Both the position numbers and the translations under genes were made by a program. From Gammaproteobacteria bacterium (GTDB lineage Bacteria; Pseudomonadota; Gammaproteobacteria; Steroidobacterales; GCA-2729495): a stretch of DNA of 34,689 nt. The stretch is taken from the NCBI GenBank assembly GCA_030066665.1, contig JASJBD010000047.1, positions 1-34,689 on the forward strand, given 5' to 3'. Positions within the stretch are counted from its first letter, which is position 1; each line of letters opens with the position of its first letter. Positions 25,452 through 31,841 of this stretch are shown here, piece by piece. Below the pieces are notes generated by a model. It did not search any database. It saw only the letters and a list, made by a program, of their open reading frames with translations, and was not told where the DNA came from.

Positions 25452-26177
25452 TCAGTAACCGAGCAGTGGCGCCGCGAGTCGCCCGACGGCGCTCATGGTC
25501 GCGTTGATCTGTTCGCCACCTGGCTCGACCACGCCCAGGTAGGTCTCGATTAACAGCCCAGCCCAGATCGCGAGTACATACGGCCGACACTGGCCCAGAC
25601 TCCTGGTCATGCCCGCGTTGATCTCGTCAGTCGAACCGGTCGTCGCCAGCGCGTGAATGCCCTGCGCATACGGCCCGATGTAACGCCGGATCATGATGCC
25701 GCAGAAGACCAGGCCGGCGAACACGATCAGTTTCGCCCCAACCCACGGCGCCTGGCTCAACTCGCCGAACTGGAACGACACGGTGACCGAAATCAGCAAA
25801 TAGATCACGAGCACGACCCGGAACCAATAGTCGACCTTCGCAATTTTCTTGCCCAGGTCCGAGCCCTCTTGCAGGTGCACGGCGAGCACCATGGCAAGCC
25901 AGACCGGTCCGAGCAGTACGATGCCGACCATTTGCCACGTCGGGTGCGGCACGCCTTTGAATTCACTCAGGACGCCACCCACCGTCAACATCAATGACAT
26001 GCAGATGCGCGGCACCAGGTCCAGGTTGACCATGATCTTGGCGGCAGTCACGCGCGCCGAATCGGAGAGTGTCGGGTCGATGACTTTGCCACTGGAATAG
26101 AACACGCCGAGGTCGCCGCCCAGCCAATAGCAGAACAGCAGCAAGTGCAGAATCAGGAACAGATCGTGAAGGTCCAT
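25452..26177 (-). CDS. Multi-pass membrane protein of unknown function
   Basis: A 241-residue protein with about six hydrophobic helices (near 6-27, 48-70, 80-100, 112-134, 142-163 and 210-228). An early HLLLFCYWLGGDLGVFY segment, with His and a WLGG motif in helix 1, recalls CopD-like and other small haem or copper-linked membrane proteins, but I cannot assign a family. The ATG at 26177 is preferred to an upstream in-frame codon because GGGGAG lies five bases before it. It follows the peroxiredoxin gene on the same strand, 79 bases apart, and may be co-transcribed with it. Confidence 0.7.
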   Translation of the reverse strand: MDLHDLFLILHLLLFCYWLGGDLGVFYSSGKVIDPTLSDSARVTAAKIMVNLDLVPRICMSLMLTVGGVLSEFKGVPHPTWQMVGIVLLGPVWLAMVLAVHLQEGSDLGKKIAKVDYWFRVVLVIYLLISVTVSFQFGELSQAPWVGAKLIVFAGLVFCGIMIRRYIGPYAQGIHALATTGSTDEINAGMTRSLGQCRPYVLAIWAGLLIETYLGVVEPGGEQINATMSAVGRLAAPLLGY

Positions 26178-26189
26178 AGTACTCCCCGT

Positions 26190-26215
26190 GGATGCCGCCG
26201 GACCGGTCGGCATCC
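26190..26215 (-). other. Perfect 8-bp hairpin between prx and membrane-protein gene
   Basis: GGATGCCG (26190-26197) pairs with CGGCATCC (26208-26215) around a ten-base loop. On the minus strand it lies after the peroxiredoxin stop and immediately before the GGGGAG ribosome site of the membrane-protein gene. No U-run follows, so it may be a leader hairpin or RNA processing/stability structure rather than an intrinsic terminator. Confidence 0.4.
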
Positions 26216-26256
26216 CTTGTCAGCGGCACCCCCGTACCGCATTGCAACCAGCAAGC

Positions 26257-26739
26257 CTAGAGCGATTCGAGTACCGCTTCGGCCGCGCTGACTTTGAATT
26301 CCCCGGGCGCTTCGATGTGAAGCTGCTCAACGACGCCGTCGTTGACGACGATCGCGAAACGTTGTCCGCGTGTGCCCATGCCAAAACCACTAGCATCGAG
26401 TTCCAGGCCCAGCGCTTTGGTGTAATCCGCGTTGCCGTCGGCGAGCATCATGACAGCGTCACCGGCATTCTTGTCCTTACCCCACGCATCCATCACGAAC
26501 ACATCGTTGACGGCCATGCAGGCGATGGTGTCGACACCCTTCGCTTTCAGAGCCGACGCGTGCTCGACGTAACCGGGCAGGTGGCTCATCGAACAGGTCG
26601 GAGTAAACGCGCCGGGCACGGAAAACAGCACGACTTTCTTGCCGCCAAAAAGCTCGTCGCTCGAAATGCCGCCCGGGCCATTGTCGCTCATCAGGCCGAA
26701 ATTGCCCTCGGGCATCCGATCGCCAACACTGATAGTCAT
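26257..26739 (-). CDS. Peroxiredoxin, Prx5 type
   Basis: Thiol peroxidase of 160 residues that reduces hydrogen peroxide and organic peroxides, usually using glutathione/glutaredoxin in bacteria. The peroxidatic Cys49 lies in the family motif VPGAFTPTCSMSHLPGY (41-57); Cys74 (TIACMAVNDVFVMDAWG) is at the second conserved position. GMGTRGQRFAIVVNDG supplies the conserved Arg of the active site. No glutaredoxin domain is fused. GGGAGA six bases before the ATG supports the start. Probably cytoplasmic. Confidence 0.93.
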   Translation of the reverse strand: MTISVGDRMPEGNFGLMSDNGPGGISSDELFGGKKVVLFSVPGAFTPTCSMSHLPGYVEHASALKAKGVDTIACMAVNDVFVMDAWGKDKNAGDAVMMLADGNADYTKALGLELDASGFGMGTRGQRFAIVVNDGVVEQLHIEAPGEFKVSAAEAVLESL

Positions 26740-26801
26740 GATTGTCTCCCGTCCGTTGTTGGTGTTATGGCCGGCTGCCGCCGGATCCAGGAAAGACCGG
26801 T

Positions 26802-26807
26802 ATTCTA
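26802..26807 (-). promoter_or_regulatory. Candidate -10 box for peroxiredoxin gene
   Basis: TAGAAT on the minus strand (26807-26802) matches the sigma-70 -10 consensus at five of six positions, 62 bases before the peroxiredoxin ATG. The sequence 17 bases upstream (TTCCTG) is a poor -35, so the promoter may need an activator or may be wrong. Confidence 0.3.
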
Positions 26808-26850
26808 AAGCCGTTTGTGGCCAACAGGAAACTGATGCGCGAGGTTCCGT

Positions 26851-26867
26851 CAGGCACGCGGTGCCTG
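26851..26867 (-). terminator. Hairpin after pagL remnant
   Basis: CAGGCAC (26851-26857) pairs perfectly with GTGCCTG (26861-26867) around GCG, four bases after the stop codon of the pagL remnant on the minus strand. There is no U-run. It looks like the leftover terminator or 3' hairpin of the lost gene. Confidence 0.4.
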
Positions 26868-26871
26868 CGCG

Positions 26872-26982
26872 TCACTTGAACGAGAACGAATAACCCAGCA
26901 ACAGGAAACTCGAATCGATGCTCTTGTTGCGGTCTTTCAGGCCCGCGTTCGAAATGTGATGAAAGCGGTACGCGAGGGGACT
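26872..26982 (-). pseudogene. pagL: 3' remnant of lipid A 3-O-deacylase gene (pagL)
   Basis: In a 310-base gap between the peroxiredoxin and the VPLPA-CTERM gene, the minus strand encodes about 34 residues, LAYRFHHISNAGLKDRNK through GYSFSFK followed by TGA. This is the C-terminal end of PagL, the outer-membrane beta-barrel that removes the 3-O acyl chain from lipid A: the HxSNAGLK motif carries the catalytic His and Ser, an Asp occupies the place of the catalytic Glu 14 residues later, and the protein ends in the aromatic strand typical of porin-like barrels. Upstream codons in this frame (RTPVPWRSP and beyond) do not resemble PagL and run into the 3' end of the next gene, and I find no N-terminal part elsewhere in the window. 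The fragment cannot form a barrel, so it is a truncated relic. Confidence 0.65.
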
Positions 26983-27002
26983 TCGCCATGGCACCGGTGT
27001 GC

Positions 27003-27017
27003 GCCCCGGATCGGGGC
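27003..27017 (-). terminator. GC-rich hairpin downstream of VPLPA-CTERM gene
   Basis: GCCCCG (27003-27008) pairs with CGGGGC (27012-27017) around GAT, 33 bases after the stop codon on the minus strand. The stem is strong but no U-run follows. A possible terminator. Confidence 0.35.
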
Positions 27018-27049
27018 CGGTCTGGTCGGAACGACGAGCTTTCCGGTCT

Positions 27050-27904
27050 CTACGTGGTGTGCGCCTTGCGCCTGATCCAGCCGAGCAGCCCCAGCGCGGA
27101 CGCGAACAGCCAAACCGTGGCGGGCACCGGGACGAGAATTCCCGCTCCGTCCAGATAGAGGCTGCGGTCACGGCCATTGTCATCGTTGCCGATGTTCAGT
27201 GGACCCGAGATTCCCCAATAGAAGGAGATCGAGGACACATTCGTGTAGCCGAAGTCGACGGTATACGGCGCCTGCTCCTCCGGCGTGTTAGTCGTATTGT
27301 CCGGATCAACCGGATCCTCAGGCGGACCACCATCTGCATTACTGATCAGGCTGATCTCGTTGAAGCCTGCGAAGCTGCCAACACCCTGGACGATCTCGAG
27401 AGAGGTCGGCGCGCGGAGAGTCGCCGGCACAATGTCTGGTAACCATAGCGTGTTCGAGAAGTTCGCGTTACCCGCAAGCCCCGGCTCACTGTCGATGTCG
27501 TACACGCTCAGGTCGAGCGTTGCAAAGGTAACGGCAGTCGTCGTACCGGCCGCATAGAAGTTCAGTGTGAAGGCACCGTAGGACGGCATGTTGTTGACGG
27601 GATCCTCACCCCAGCCGCGCAGGCTGATGACCAGGTCGTCCTTGGGCGCCAACAAGCCGCCAGCAAATATGCCGGTTTGGTCGGTGTCCATGAACGTGGC
27701 GGAGTTGAAAAGACCGTCGACGCTCAGCACGGCGTCTACGCCCGGTATCACATTGACGTAGCGATATTCAGCGCCGACGAACGGCGGCGGCGCGCCCGGC
27801 GGGGCAACGGGACTGGAAAAGACGAGCGGTGCAGATTGACCGTGACTGATCGATAAGAACCCCAACACAAACGCAAAGCCAAGTCGTACCGTGTTCGTGT
27901 GCAT
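27050..27904 (-). CDS. Secreted VPLPA/PEP-CTERM sorting-domain protein
   Basis: A 284-residue exported protein. The signal peptide is MHTNTVRLGFAFVLGFLSIS with likely cleavage after HGQSA. The C terminus has the tripartite sorting signal: the VPVPATVWLF motif, a hydrophobic helix (ASALGLLGW) and a basic tail (IRRK), the VPLPA variant of PEP-CTERM read by an exosortase. The middle part is beta-rich, low in Cys, and rich in Asp, Asn and Gly; it has no recognised enzyme motif. Such proteins are usually released or anchored at the surface together with exopolysaccharide. The ATG at 27904 is chosen because GGGAG lies seven bases upstream and the signal peptide begins there. No exosortase is in the window. 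Confidence 0.85.
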   Translation of the reverse strand: MHTNTVRLGFAFVLGFLSISHGQSAPLVFSSPVAPPGAPPPFVGAEYRYVNVIPGVDAVLSVDGLFNSATFMDTDQTGIFAGGLLAPKDDLVISLRGWGEDPVNNMPSYGAFTLNFYAAGTTTAVTFATLDLSVYDIDSEPGLAGNANFSNTLWLPDIVPATLRAPTSLEIVQGVGSFAGFNEISLISNADGGPPEDPVDPDNTTNTPEEQAPYTVDFGYTNVSSISFYWGISGPLNIGNDDNGRDRSLYLDGAGILVPVPATVWLFASALGLLGWIRRKAHTT

Positions 27905-27984
27905 CGCGCGCTCCCATTTCTTCGTGCTGTGTTTGGGAGAAAAAAGACGCCCCCGCGCTTGCGCGCGACGCGTCATCACTCGCT

Positions 27985-28013
27985 ATCCTACGCCCTGGCG
28001 ACTTTTGGCACAA
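27985..28013 (-). promoter_or_regulatory. Candidate promoter for VPLPA-CTERM gene
   Basis: On the minus strand, TTGTGC (28013-28008) is 17 bases from TAGGAT (27990-27985), about 81 bases before the ATG. The matches to the -35 and -10 consensus are three and four of six. The adjacent palindrome at 28017-28029 touches the -35 region. Confidence 0.3.
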
Positions 28014-28016
28014 GAG

Positions 28017-28029
28017 CGAAACTGTTTCG
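28017..28029. promoter_or_regulatory. Operator-like palindrome CGAAAC-T-GTTTCG
   Basis: A perfect 13-base palindrome lies in the 262-base divergent region between the VPLPA-CTERM gene and the ABC ATPase gene, next to the candidate -35 of the former. Its size and position suit a repressor or activator site. I do not recognise the regulator. Confidence 0.4.
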
Positions 28030-28166
28030 ATAATGCAATTAATATGCAGCAGTGCACGGAGCCAGCGTGAGCGCCGGCTCAGCGAACCGCCGGAACGCAT
28101 TGAGATTAGACTTCGTCTTGCAGCGCCGAAATCCGGGATGGGTTTCGCCAGTGTCGTGAGTCGTAG

Positions 28167-28967
28167 ATGAAGCCAGACCCGCTGACCGCATTAGTAGAAA
28201 TTTCCAACGCAACCGTCTGGCGCGGCGATACATGCGCGCTGCGGGACCTGTCGCTGACCGTCGGTGCCCCGGAAAACCTTGCGATCCTGGGGCCGAACGG
28301 AGCTGGCAAGACCACCCTACTGCGACTGTTGACTCGCGATCTTTACCCAGTGCGCAAAGCCGGCAGCAGCGTGACGTTACTCGGTCGGGAAACATGGAAT
28401 ATCTGGGATCTGCGACGCCATCTCGGCATCGTGTCGCACGATCTGCAAATGGACTATGCCCCGGGCGCCTGCGGTCGCGACGTGGCACTGTCCGGGTTCA
28501 CGTCGAGCATCGGCCTCAACGGCGTGCGTTACCGATTCTCCGCGACTGAGCACGATCGTACGGATGCGGTCCTGCGCCAGCTCGGGATCGCTGATCTGGC
28601 GACAAAACGCTATTCGCAGATGTCCACCGGGGAACAACGTCGTTTCCTGCTCGCCCGCGCGCTGGTCGCGGAACCACAAACATTGGTGCTCGACGAACCG
28701 CTGGCGGGTCTGGATTTGCAGGCGGCATTCGATTTCCTGAGACTCATGCGCGAGTTGATTGCCACCGGCGTATCCATCGTGCTGGTGACCCATCACGTGA
28801 ATGAGATTCCACCGGAAATCGAACGGATCGTGTTGCTCGATCGCGGGCGTATCGTTGCCGATGGGGCGAAACGGGAGGTGCTGACCGATCGCCTGCTATC
28901 GGCCCTGTACGGCACCCCGGTCAGGGTCCGTGAAACGAACGGGTATTTCGTCGCGCTGCCCGGCTGA
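28167..28967 (+). CDS. ABC transporter ATP-binding protein, orphan
   Basis: Single ATPase domain of 266 residues: Walker A GPNGAGKT (42-49), signature STGEQRR (153-159, a variant of LSGGQ), Walker B LVLDEP (173-178) and H-loop His209. There is no fused membrane domain and no permease or binding protein next to it, so its partner is elsewhere, or it works without a transporter like some ModF/PhrA-type or YlmA-like ATPases. The variant signature supports the latter, but weakly. Candidate substrate unknown. No ribosome site is visible before the ATG. Its stop lies 11 bases from the convergent DUF899 gene. Confidence 0.85.
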   Translation: MKPDPLTALVEISNATVWRGDTCALRDLSLTVGAPENLAILGPNGAGKTTLLRLLTRDLYPVRKAGSSVTLLGRETWNIWDLRRHLGIVSHDLQMDYAPGACGRDVALSGFTSSIGLNGVRYRFSATEHDRTDAVLRQLGIADLATKRYSQMSTGEQRRFLLARALVAEPQTLVLDEPLAGLDLQAAFDFLRLMRELIATGVSIVLVTHHVNEIPPEIERIVLLDRGRIVADGAKREVLTDRLLSALYGTPVRVRETNGYFVALPG

Positions 28968-28978
28968 CCCCGCGTCAA

Positions 28979-29686
28979 TTAACGCTCGTACTCGTCGCGG
29001 CGCCGCACCCAGCTCATTGGAAAATCCAGGCTGTCCTCGTCGCGACCCTTGGGCGTGAGATCCATGCAGTGATAGGCGGCGTTCAGCATGTCGAGGCCGC
29101 GGCCGAACGTCGAGTAAGTGTGAAACACGTGACCGTCATCGTCGCGGTAGAACACGCTCACACCGGGCGCCTCTTCGCTTGGGAACGAGGTCTTGTGGTA
29201 GTTGTAGTAGACCTGCCCCGATTGGAGTTCCGTCGAACTGAAGGAGACGTGGTAGTCCTGGTTGAAGTCGGTGCGCAATGACGACACCCAGTTGAAACTC
29301 CAGCCCATCCGTCTCTTGTAGGCCTCGAGCTTGTCGAGCGGCGCTCGTGATACTGCCACCAGGGTGATGTCGCGCTGCGCGAGATGCAGTGCGTTGCGTT
29401 CGTAATTGTCCGCCCAGAAGGAACAGCTGGGACAGCCGGCATCCCAGTCCGGTCCGAACATGAAATGATAAACAAGCAATTGATGCCGGCCGTCAAACAG
29501 ATCGCCGAGCGTTCTTTCGCCGTCCGCCGTATCGAACACGTAGTGCTTGTCGACGCGCTCCCATGCTAATCCACGCCGCGCCCGGCTCAGCTCATCGCGC
29601 AGCCGCGTGAATTCCTTTTCCTTCTCCAGTAACTCGAGACGCTCACGCAGCCATTCGTCAGGCGCCACGACCCGATGCGTGGTCAT
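28979..29686 (-). CDS. DUF899 family thioredoxin-fold protein
   Basis: A 235-residue probable cytoplasmic protein. An N-terminal helical part (EWLRERLELLEKEKEFTRLRDELSRAR) is followed by a thioredoxin-like domain with YHFMFGPDWDAGCPSCSFW, in which Cys85 and Cys88 form a CPSC pair. The pattern DITLVAVSRAPLDKLEAYKRRMGWSF and FHTYSTFGRGLDMLN are family hallmarks. A thiol-redox or peroxide-related role is likely; no substrate is established. The ATG at 29686 is selected because AGGGGG lies seven bases upstream; longer in-frame starts lack family resemblance. It follows the SnoaL-like gene by 47 bases, so all three genes from 30511 down may be one operon. Confidence 0.85.
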   Translation of the reverse strand: MTTHRVVAPDEWLRERLELLEKEKEFTRLRDELSRARRGLAWERVDKHYVFDTADGERTLGDLFDGRHQLLVYHFMFGPDWDAGCPSCSFWADNYERNALHLAQRDITLVAVSRAPLDKLEAYKRRMGWSFNWVSSLRTDFNQDYHVSFSSTELQSGQVYYNYHKTSFPSEEAPGVSVFYRDDDGHVFHTYSTFGRGLDMLNAAYHCMDLTPKGRDEDSLDFPMSWVRRRDEYER

Positions 29687-29733
29687 GCTTTTGCCCCCTG
29701 TTTCGGCCGAGCCATTCGACCGTCCAATGCGCC

Positions 29734-30234
29734 CTAACCGTGCGAGTGCGTCGGCGGCCGCCGGGAACACGTCGCCCAGTGGCGAATCTTCCAGCCGTCG
29801 TCGGTTGGTATCAGCACGCAGGTACCGAGGCCCTCGAACGTCCGCCGCTCGCCGCCGCGCGAACCCGCCGCCTTGTACTTGAAGATCGCGTAGGCGAGCT
29901 GGTCGGTGGCGTAGGCCTGAACCACGTCCGCGCGATACTCAACGCCTTCCACGCCCTCGAGTTCGGGCAGCAGGTGGTTCTGCTTGAAATCATTCCAGCC
30001 GAAGTTGGGATAACTGCTCTCGACGATTACGAAATCATCAGTCAGCACAAAGCAGTTCTCGATTGCTTTCAGATCGTGATTGACCGTGCCCTGCGAATAA
30101 CGATCCAGGATGTCCTGGATATCCTTCGCCGCTCCGCTGAGATCGCCTTTGTCGGCCAGCGTCTGAATATCCGCGACCGGTATCAGGGTCCATGCCGGCG
30201 GCCCCCCGGGGGCTGCACTTGCTGCTGCTGTCAT
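29734..30234 (-). CDS. SnoaL-like / NTF2-fold protein
   Basis: A 166-residue probable cytoplasmic protein with the SnoaL-like (DUF4440/SgcJ-type) cone-fold pattern: an N-terminal helix DIQDILDRYSQGTVNHDLKAIENCF, FVLTDDFVIVESSYPNFGWNDFK, a strand-rich region with YAIFKYKAAGSRGG and a GDG-like end GTCVLIPTDDGWKIRHWATCSR. Members bind small hydrophobic molecules or act as isomerases, so the role cannot be predicted. A very strong GAGGAGGT ribosome site lies inside the end of the upstream Cys-rich gene; the stop codon of that gene is one base from this ATG, so translation is coupled. Confidence 0.75.
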   Translation of the reverse strand: MTAAASAAPGGPPAWTLIPVADIQTLADKGDLSGAAKDIQDILDRYSQGTVNHDLKAIENCFVLTDDFVIVESSYPNFGWNDFKQNHLLPELEGVEGVEYRADVVQAYATDQLAYAIFKYKAAGSRGGERRTFEGLGTCVLIPTDDGWKIRHWATCSRRPPTHSHG

Positions 30235-30235
30235 G

Positions 30236-30511
30236 TCAAACCTCCTCGAATTCCCCGCCCTGTTCTTCACAATCGGATTTGGTCGCCATGCTGAAGCCTT
30301 GCCCCTTGCAGGCATTCTCGCCAGCGCATTGGTTGTTGGCCGTTCGACAGGCGCCCTGTCCCTTGCAGGCATTGCCGCCGATGCATTTTCCCTCCAGCTT
30401 CGCGTGCTCCTCGGCGTCCTCGTGCGCACTCAGCTGCAACGGCGTGGTCGCAAACAGAGCGGCGGCGGCCGCGGCCAGCGCCGCACCGCCGAAATCGCGA
30501 GTACTCTTCAT
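30236..30511 (-). CDS. Bufferin-like (BufA2-type) Cys-rich exported peptide
   Basis: Small exported protein of 91 residues. A signal peptide (ALAAAAAALFATTPLQLSA) precedes an acidic linker (HEDAEEHAKLEG) and a Cys-rich core with six cysteines at 43, 49, 55, 62, 68 and 81. The core contains a duplicated NACKGQG motif (47-53 and 66-72). This matches the NACKGQG-type precursors of the bufferin family, periplasmic peptides whose cysteines are modified by a DUF692-type enzyme so that they bind copper. No DUF692 (BufB) or BufC gene is nearby: the downstream genes are SnoaL-like and DUF899. The ATG at 30511 has GGAGA nine bases upstream. The gene lies 67 bases from the divergent AztD-like gene. Confidence 0.75.
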   Translation of the reverse strand: MKSTRDFGGAALAAAAAALFATTPLQLSAHEDAEEHAKLEGKCIGGNACKGQGACRTANNQCAGENACKGQGFSMATKSDCEEQGGEFEEV

Positions 30512-30578
30512 ACCGATGTCTCCAGTCCGGCTACTCGTTCTCGTATGATAGTAGCTTAACGATGCACGGAGCATAAGC

Positions 30579-31841
30579 ATGAGGACTTGTCATCGAAGCT
30601 GGCTGACGTGGGCCTTGGTGCTGAGTCTGACCCCGATACTCGGCTGGTCGCACGGCGAAGTCGATCGGGTGACCGAGGCGAAACCGGGGCATATCCGGAT
30701 TCTGACCGCCGATGCTGGTTCGGGTGAGATCATCACCTTGGACCTGCCGGATGGCGAAGTCGTGTCGCGCATACAAGCGCCGCGATACACGATTACGATC
30801 GGCCTCAGCTCCGACCATCAACACCTCTACGTACTTCGCGGACGAAGCACGGATCGTGACTGGGTCACGGTGATCAACACGGGCGTCACGCCCGCCAGCA
30901 ATGAAATCCGCCCGCCCTTTGTGGCACGCACACTGCCGGCGGAAGCGGCGTCGGGACCGTTTCATAATGTGATGCCCACGATTGGCGGCAAAGATTTCCT
31001 GTTCATGGAAGATTCCGCCGAAATGGTCGTTATGGAGGACGAGAATTTCGCGACGTACGATCCTGTACCGGTCACGCGCTACCAGTTGGCTGCACCCGAC
31101 CACTACTTTTATATCGAGACTGAGGAGAACTTTTACATTGGTCACCTGCGCCGCGGCTTCGTGCAGGTATTGAGCAAAGAGACCGGCGCCGAAGTGATAC
31201 GCATCCGCGGCTGCCCCGCCCTGCACGGCAAGGCCAAGGATCCGGTGACCGGCCGACTGTTTTTCGCCTGCGACCCGAACATCATGGTGGTCGGCACCCG
31301 TGGGGACGAAATCAACACGGTACTCACACGCATCAACTATCCAGGCGACCTGCGCGTCGGTGCATTTTTGAAAGGCAAAGGTCGCGTGTTGTGGGGATTC
31401 ACCGAGGGCACCGTGCCAATTGTGTACCGCTTTGATACGGCGACGGAACCTTATGTCCTCACCCCGGTTTCCGTGGGCGCGTCGGTCCGCCAGGAAGTGA
31501 CCGAGGACGGTGGGCTGTTGCTCAGTCTGACCCGCGGTGGTGTGCTGCAGATCCGCGACGGCGACAGCGGCAAGTTGCTGCGGGCGGCTGTGATCGCCGA
31601 TCCATTTACTCAGTCCCTGCACGAAATGACCGACAAGGCCGTTTTGCCCGACATCGGCACGCTGGGCGATCGCGCCTTTGTGACGCTGCCGCACCAGGGA
31701 CGGATTGCCGAAGTTGATCTGACCGCCGGCGAACTGGTCCGGCATTACGACATCGGCGGCAGCCCGACGCGGCTGGTGGTCATCCCGGTGACCGGCGAGG
31801 TCAATCTAGCAGGAACAACGCCAGCGGCGGCCAGAAACTGA
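30579..31841 (+). CDS. Secreted beta-propeller protein, AztD-like
   Basis: A 420-residue exported protein. The signal peptide (ALVLSLTPILGWS, probable cleavage before HGEVDR) is followed by repeated beta-propeller blades such as GHIRILTADAGSGEIITLDL, HYFYIETEENFYIGHLRRG, VLWGFTEGTVPIVYRFD and LPHQGRIAEVDLTAGELVRHYDIG. The GCPALHGKAK then FFACDP segments recall the disulfide-linked CPxLHG...C region of the periplasmic zinc chaperone AztD. There is no His-rich metal-binding tail. A metal-binding or chaperone role is an inference from this and from the neighbouring Cys-rich peptide gene. CGGAG lies nine bases before the ATG. The 3' end overlaps convergent dctM by 41 bases. Confidence 0.6.
   Translation: MRTCHRSWLTWALVLSLTPILGWSHGEVDRVTEAKPGHIRILTADAGSGEIITLDLPDGEVVSRIQAPRYTITIGLSSDHQHLYVLRGRSTDRDWVTVINTGVTPASNEIRPPFVARTLPAEAASGPFHNVMPTIGGKDFLFMEDSAEMVVMEDENFATYDPVPVTRYQLAAPDHYFYIETEENFYIGHLRRGFVQVLSKETGAEVIRIRGCPALHGKAKDPVTGRLFFACDPNIMVVGTRGDEINTVLTRINYPGDLRVGAFLKGKGRVLWGFTEGTVPIVYRFDTATEPYVLTPVSVGASVRQEVTEDGGLLLSLTRGGVLQIRDGDSGKLLRAAVIADPFTQSLHEMTDKAVLPDIGTLGDRAFVTLPHQGRIAEVDLTAGELVRHYDIGGSPTRLVVIPVTGEVNLAGTTPAAARN

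Noticed and set aside
28006-28011. TGGCAC resembling a sigma-54 -24 box
   Set aside because: The matching -12 element (TTGC-type) is missing at the right spacing, so it is not supported.
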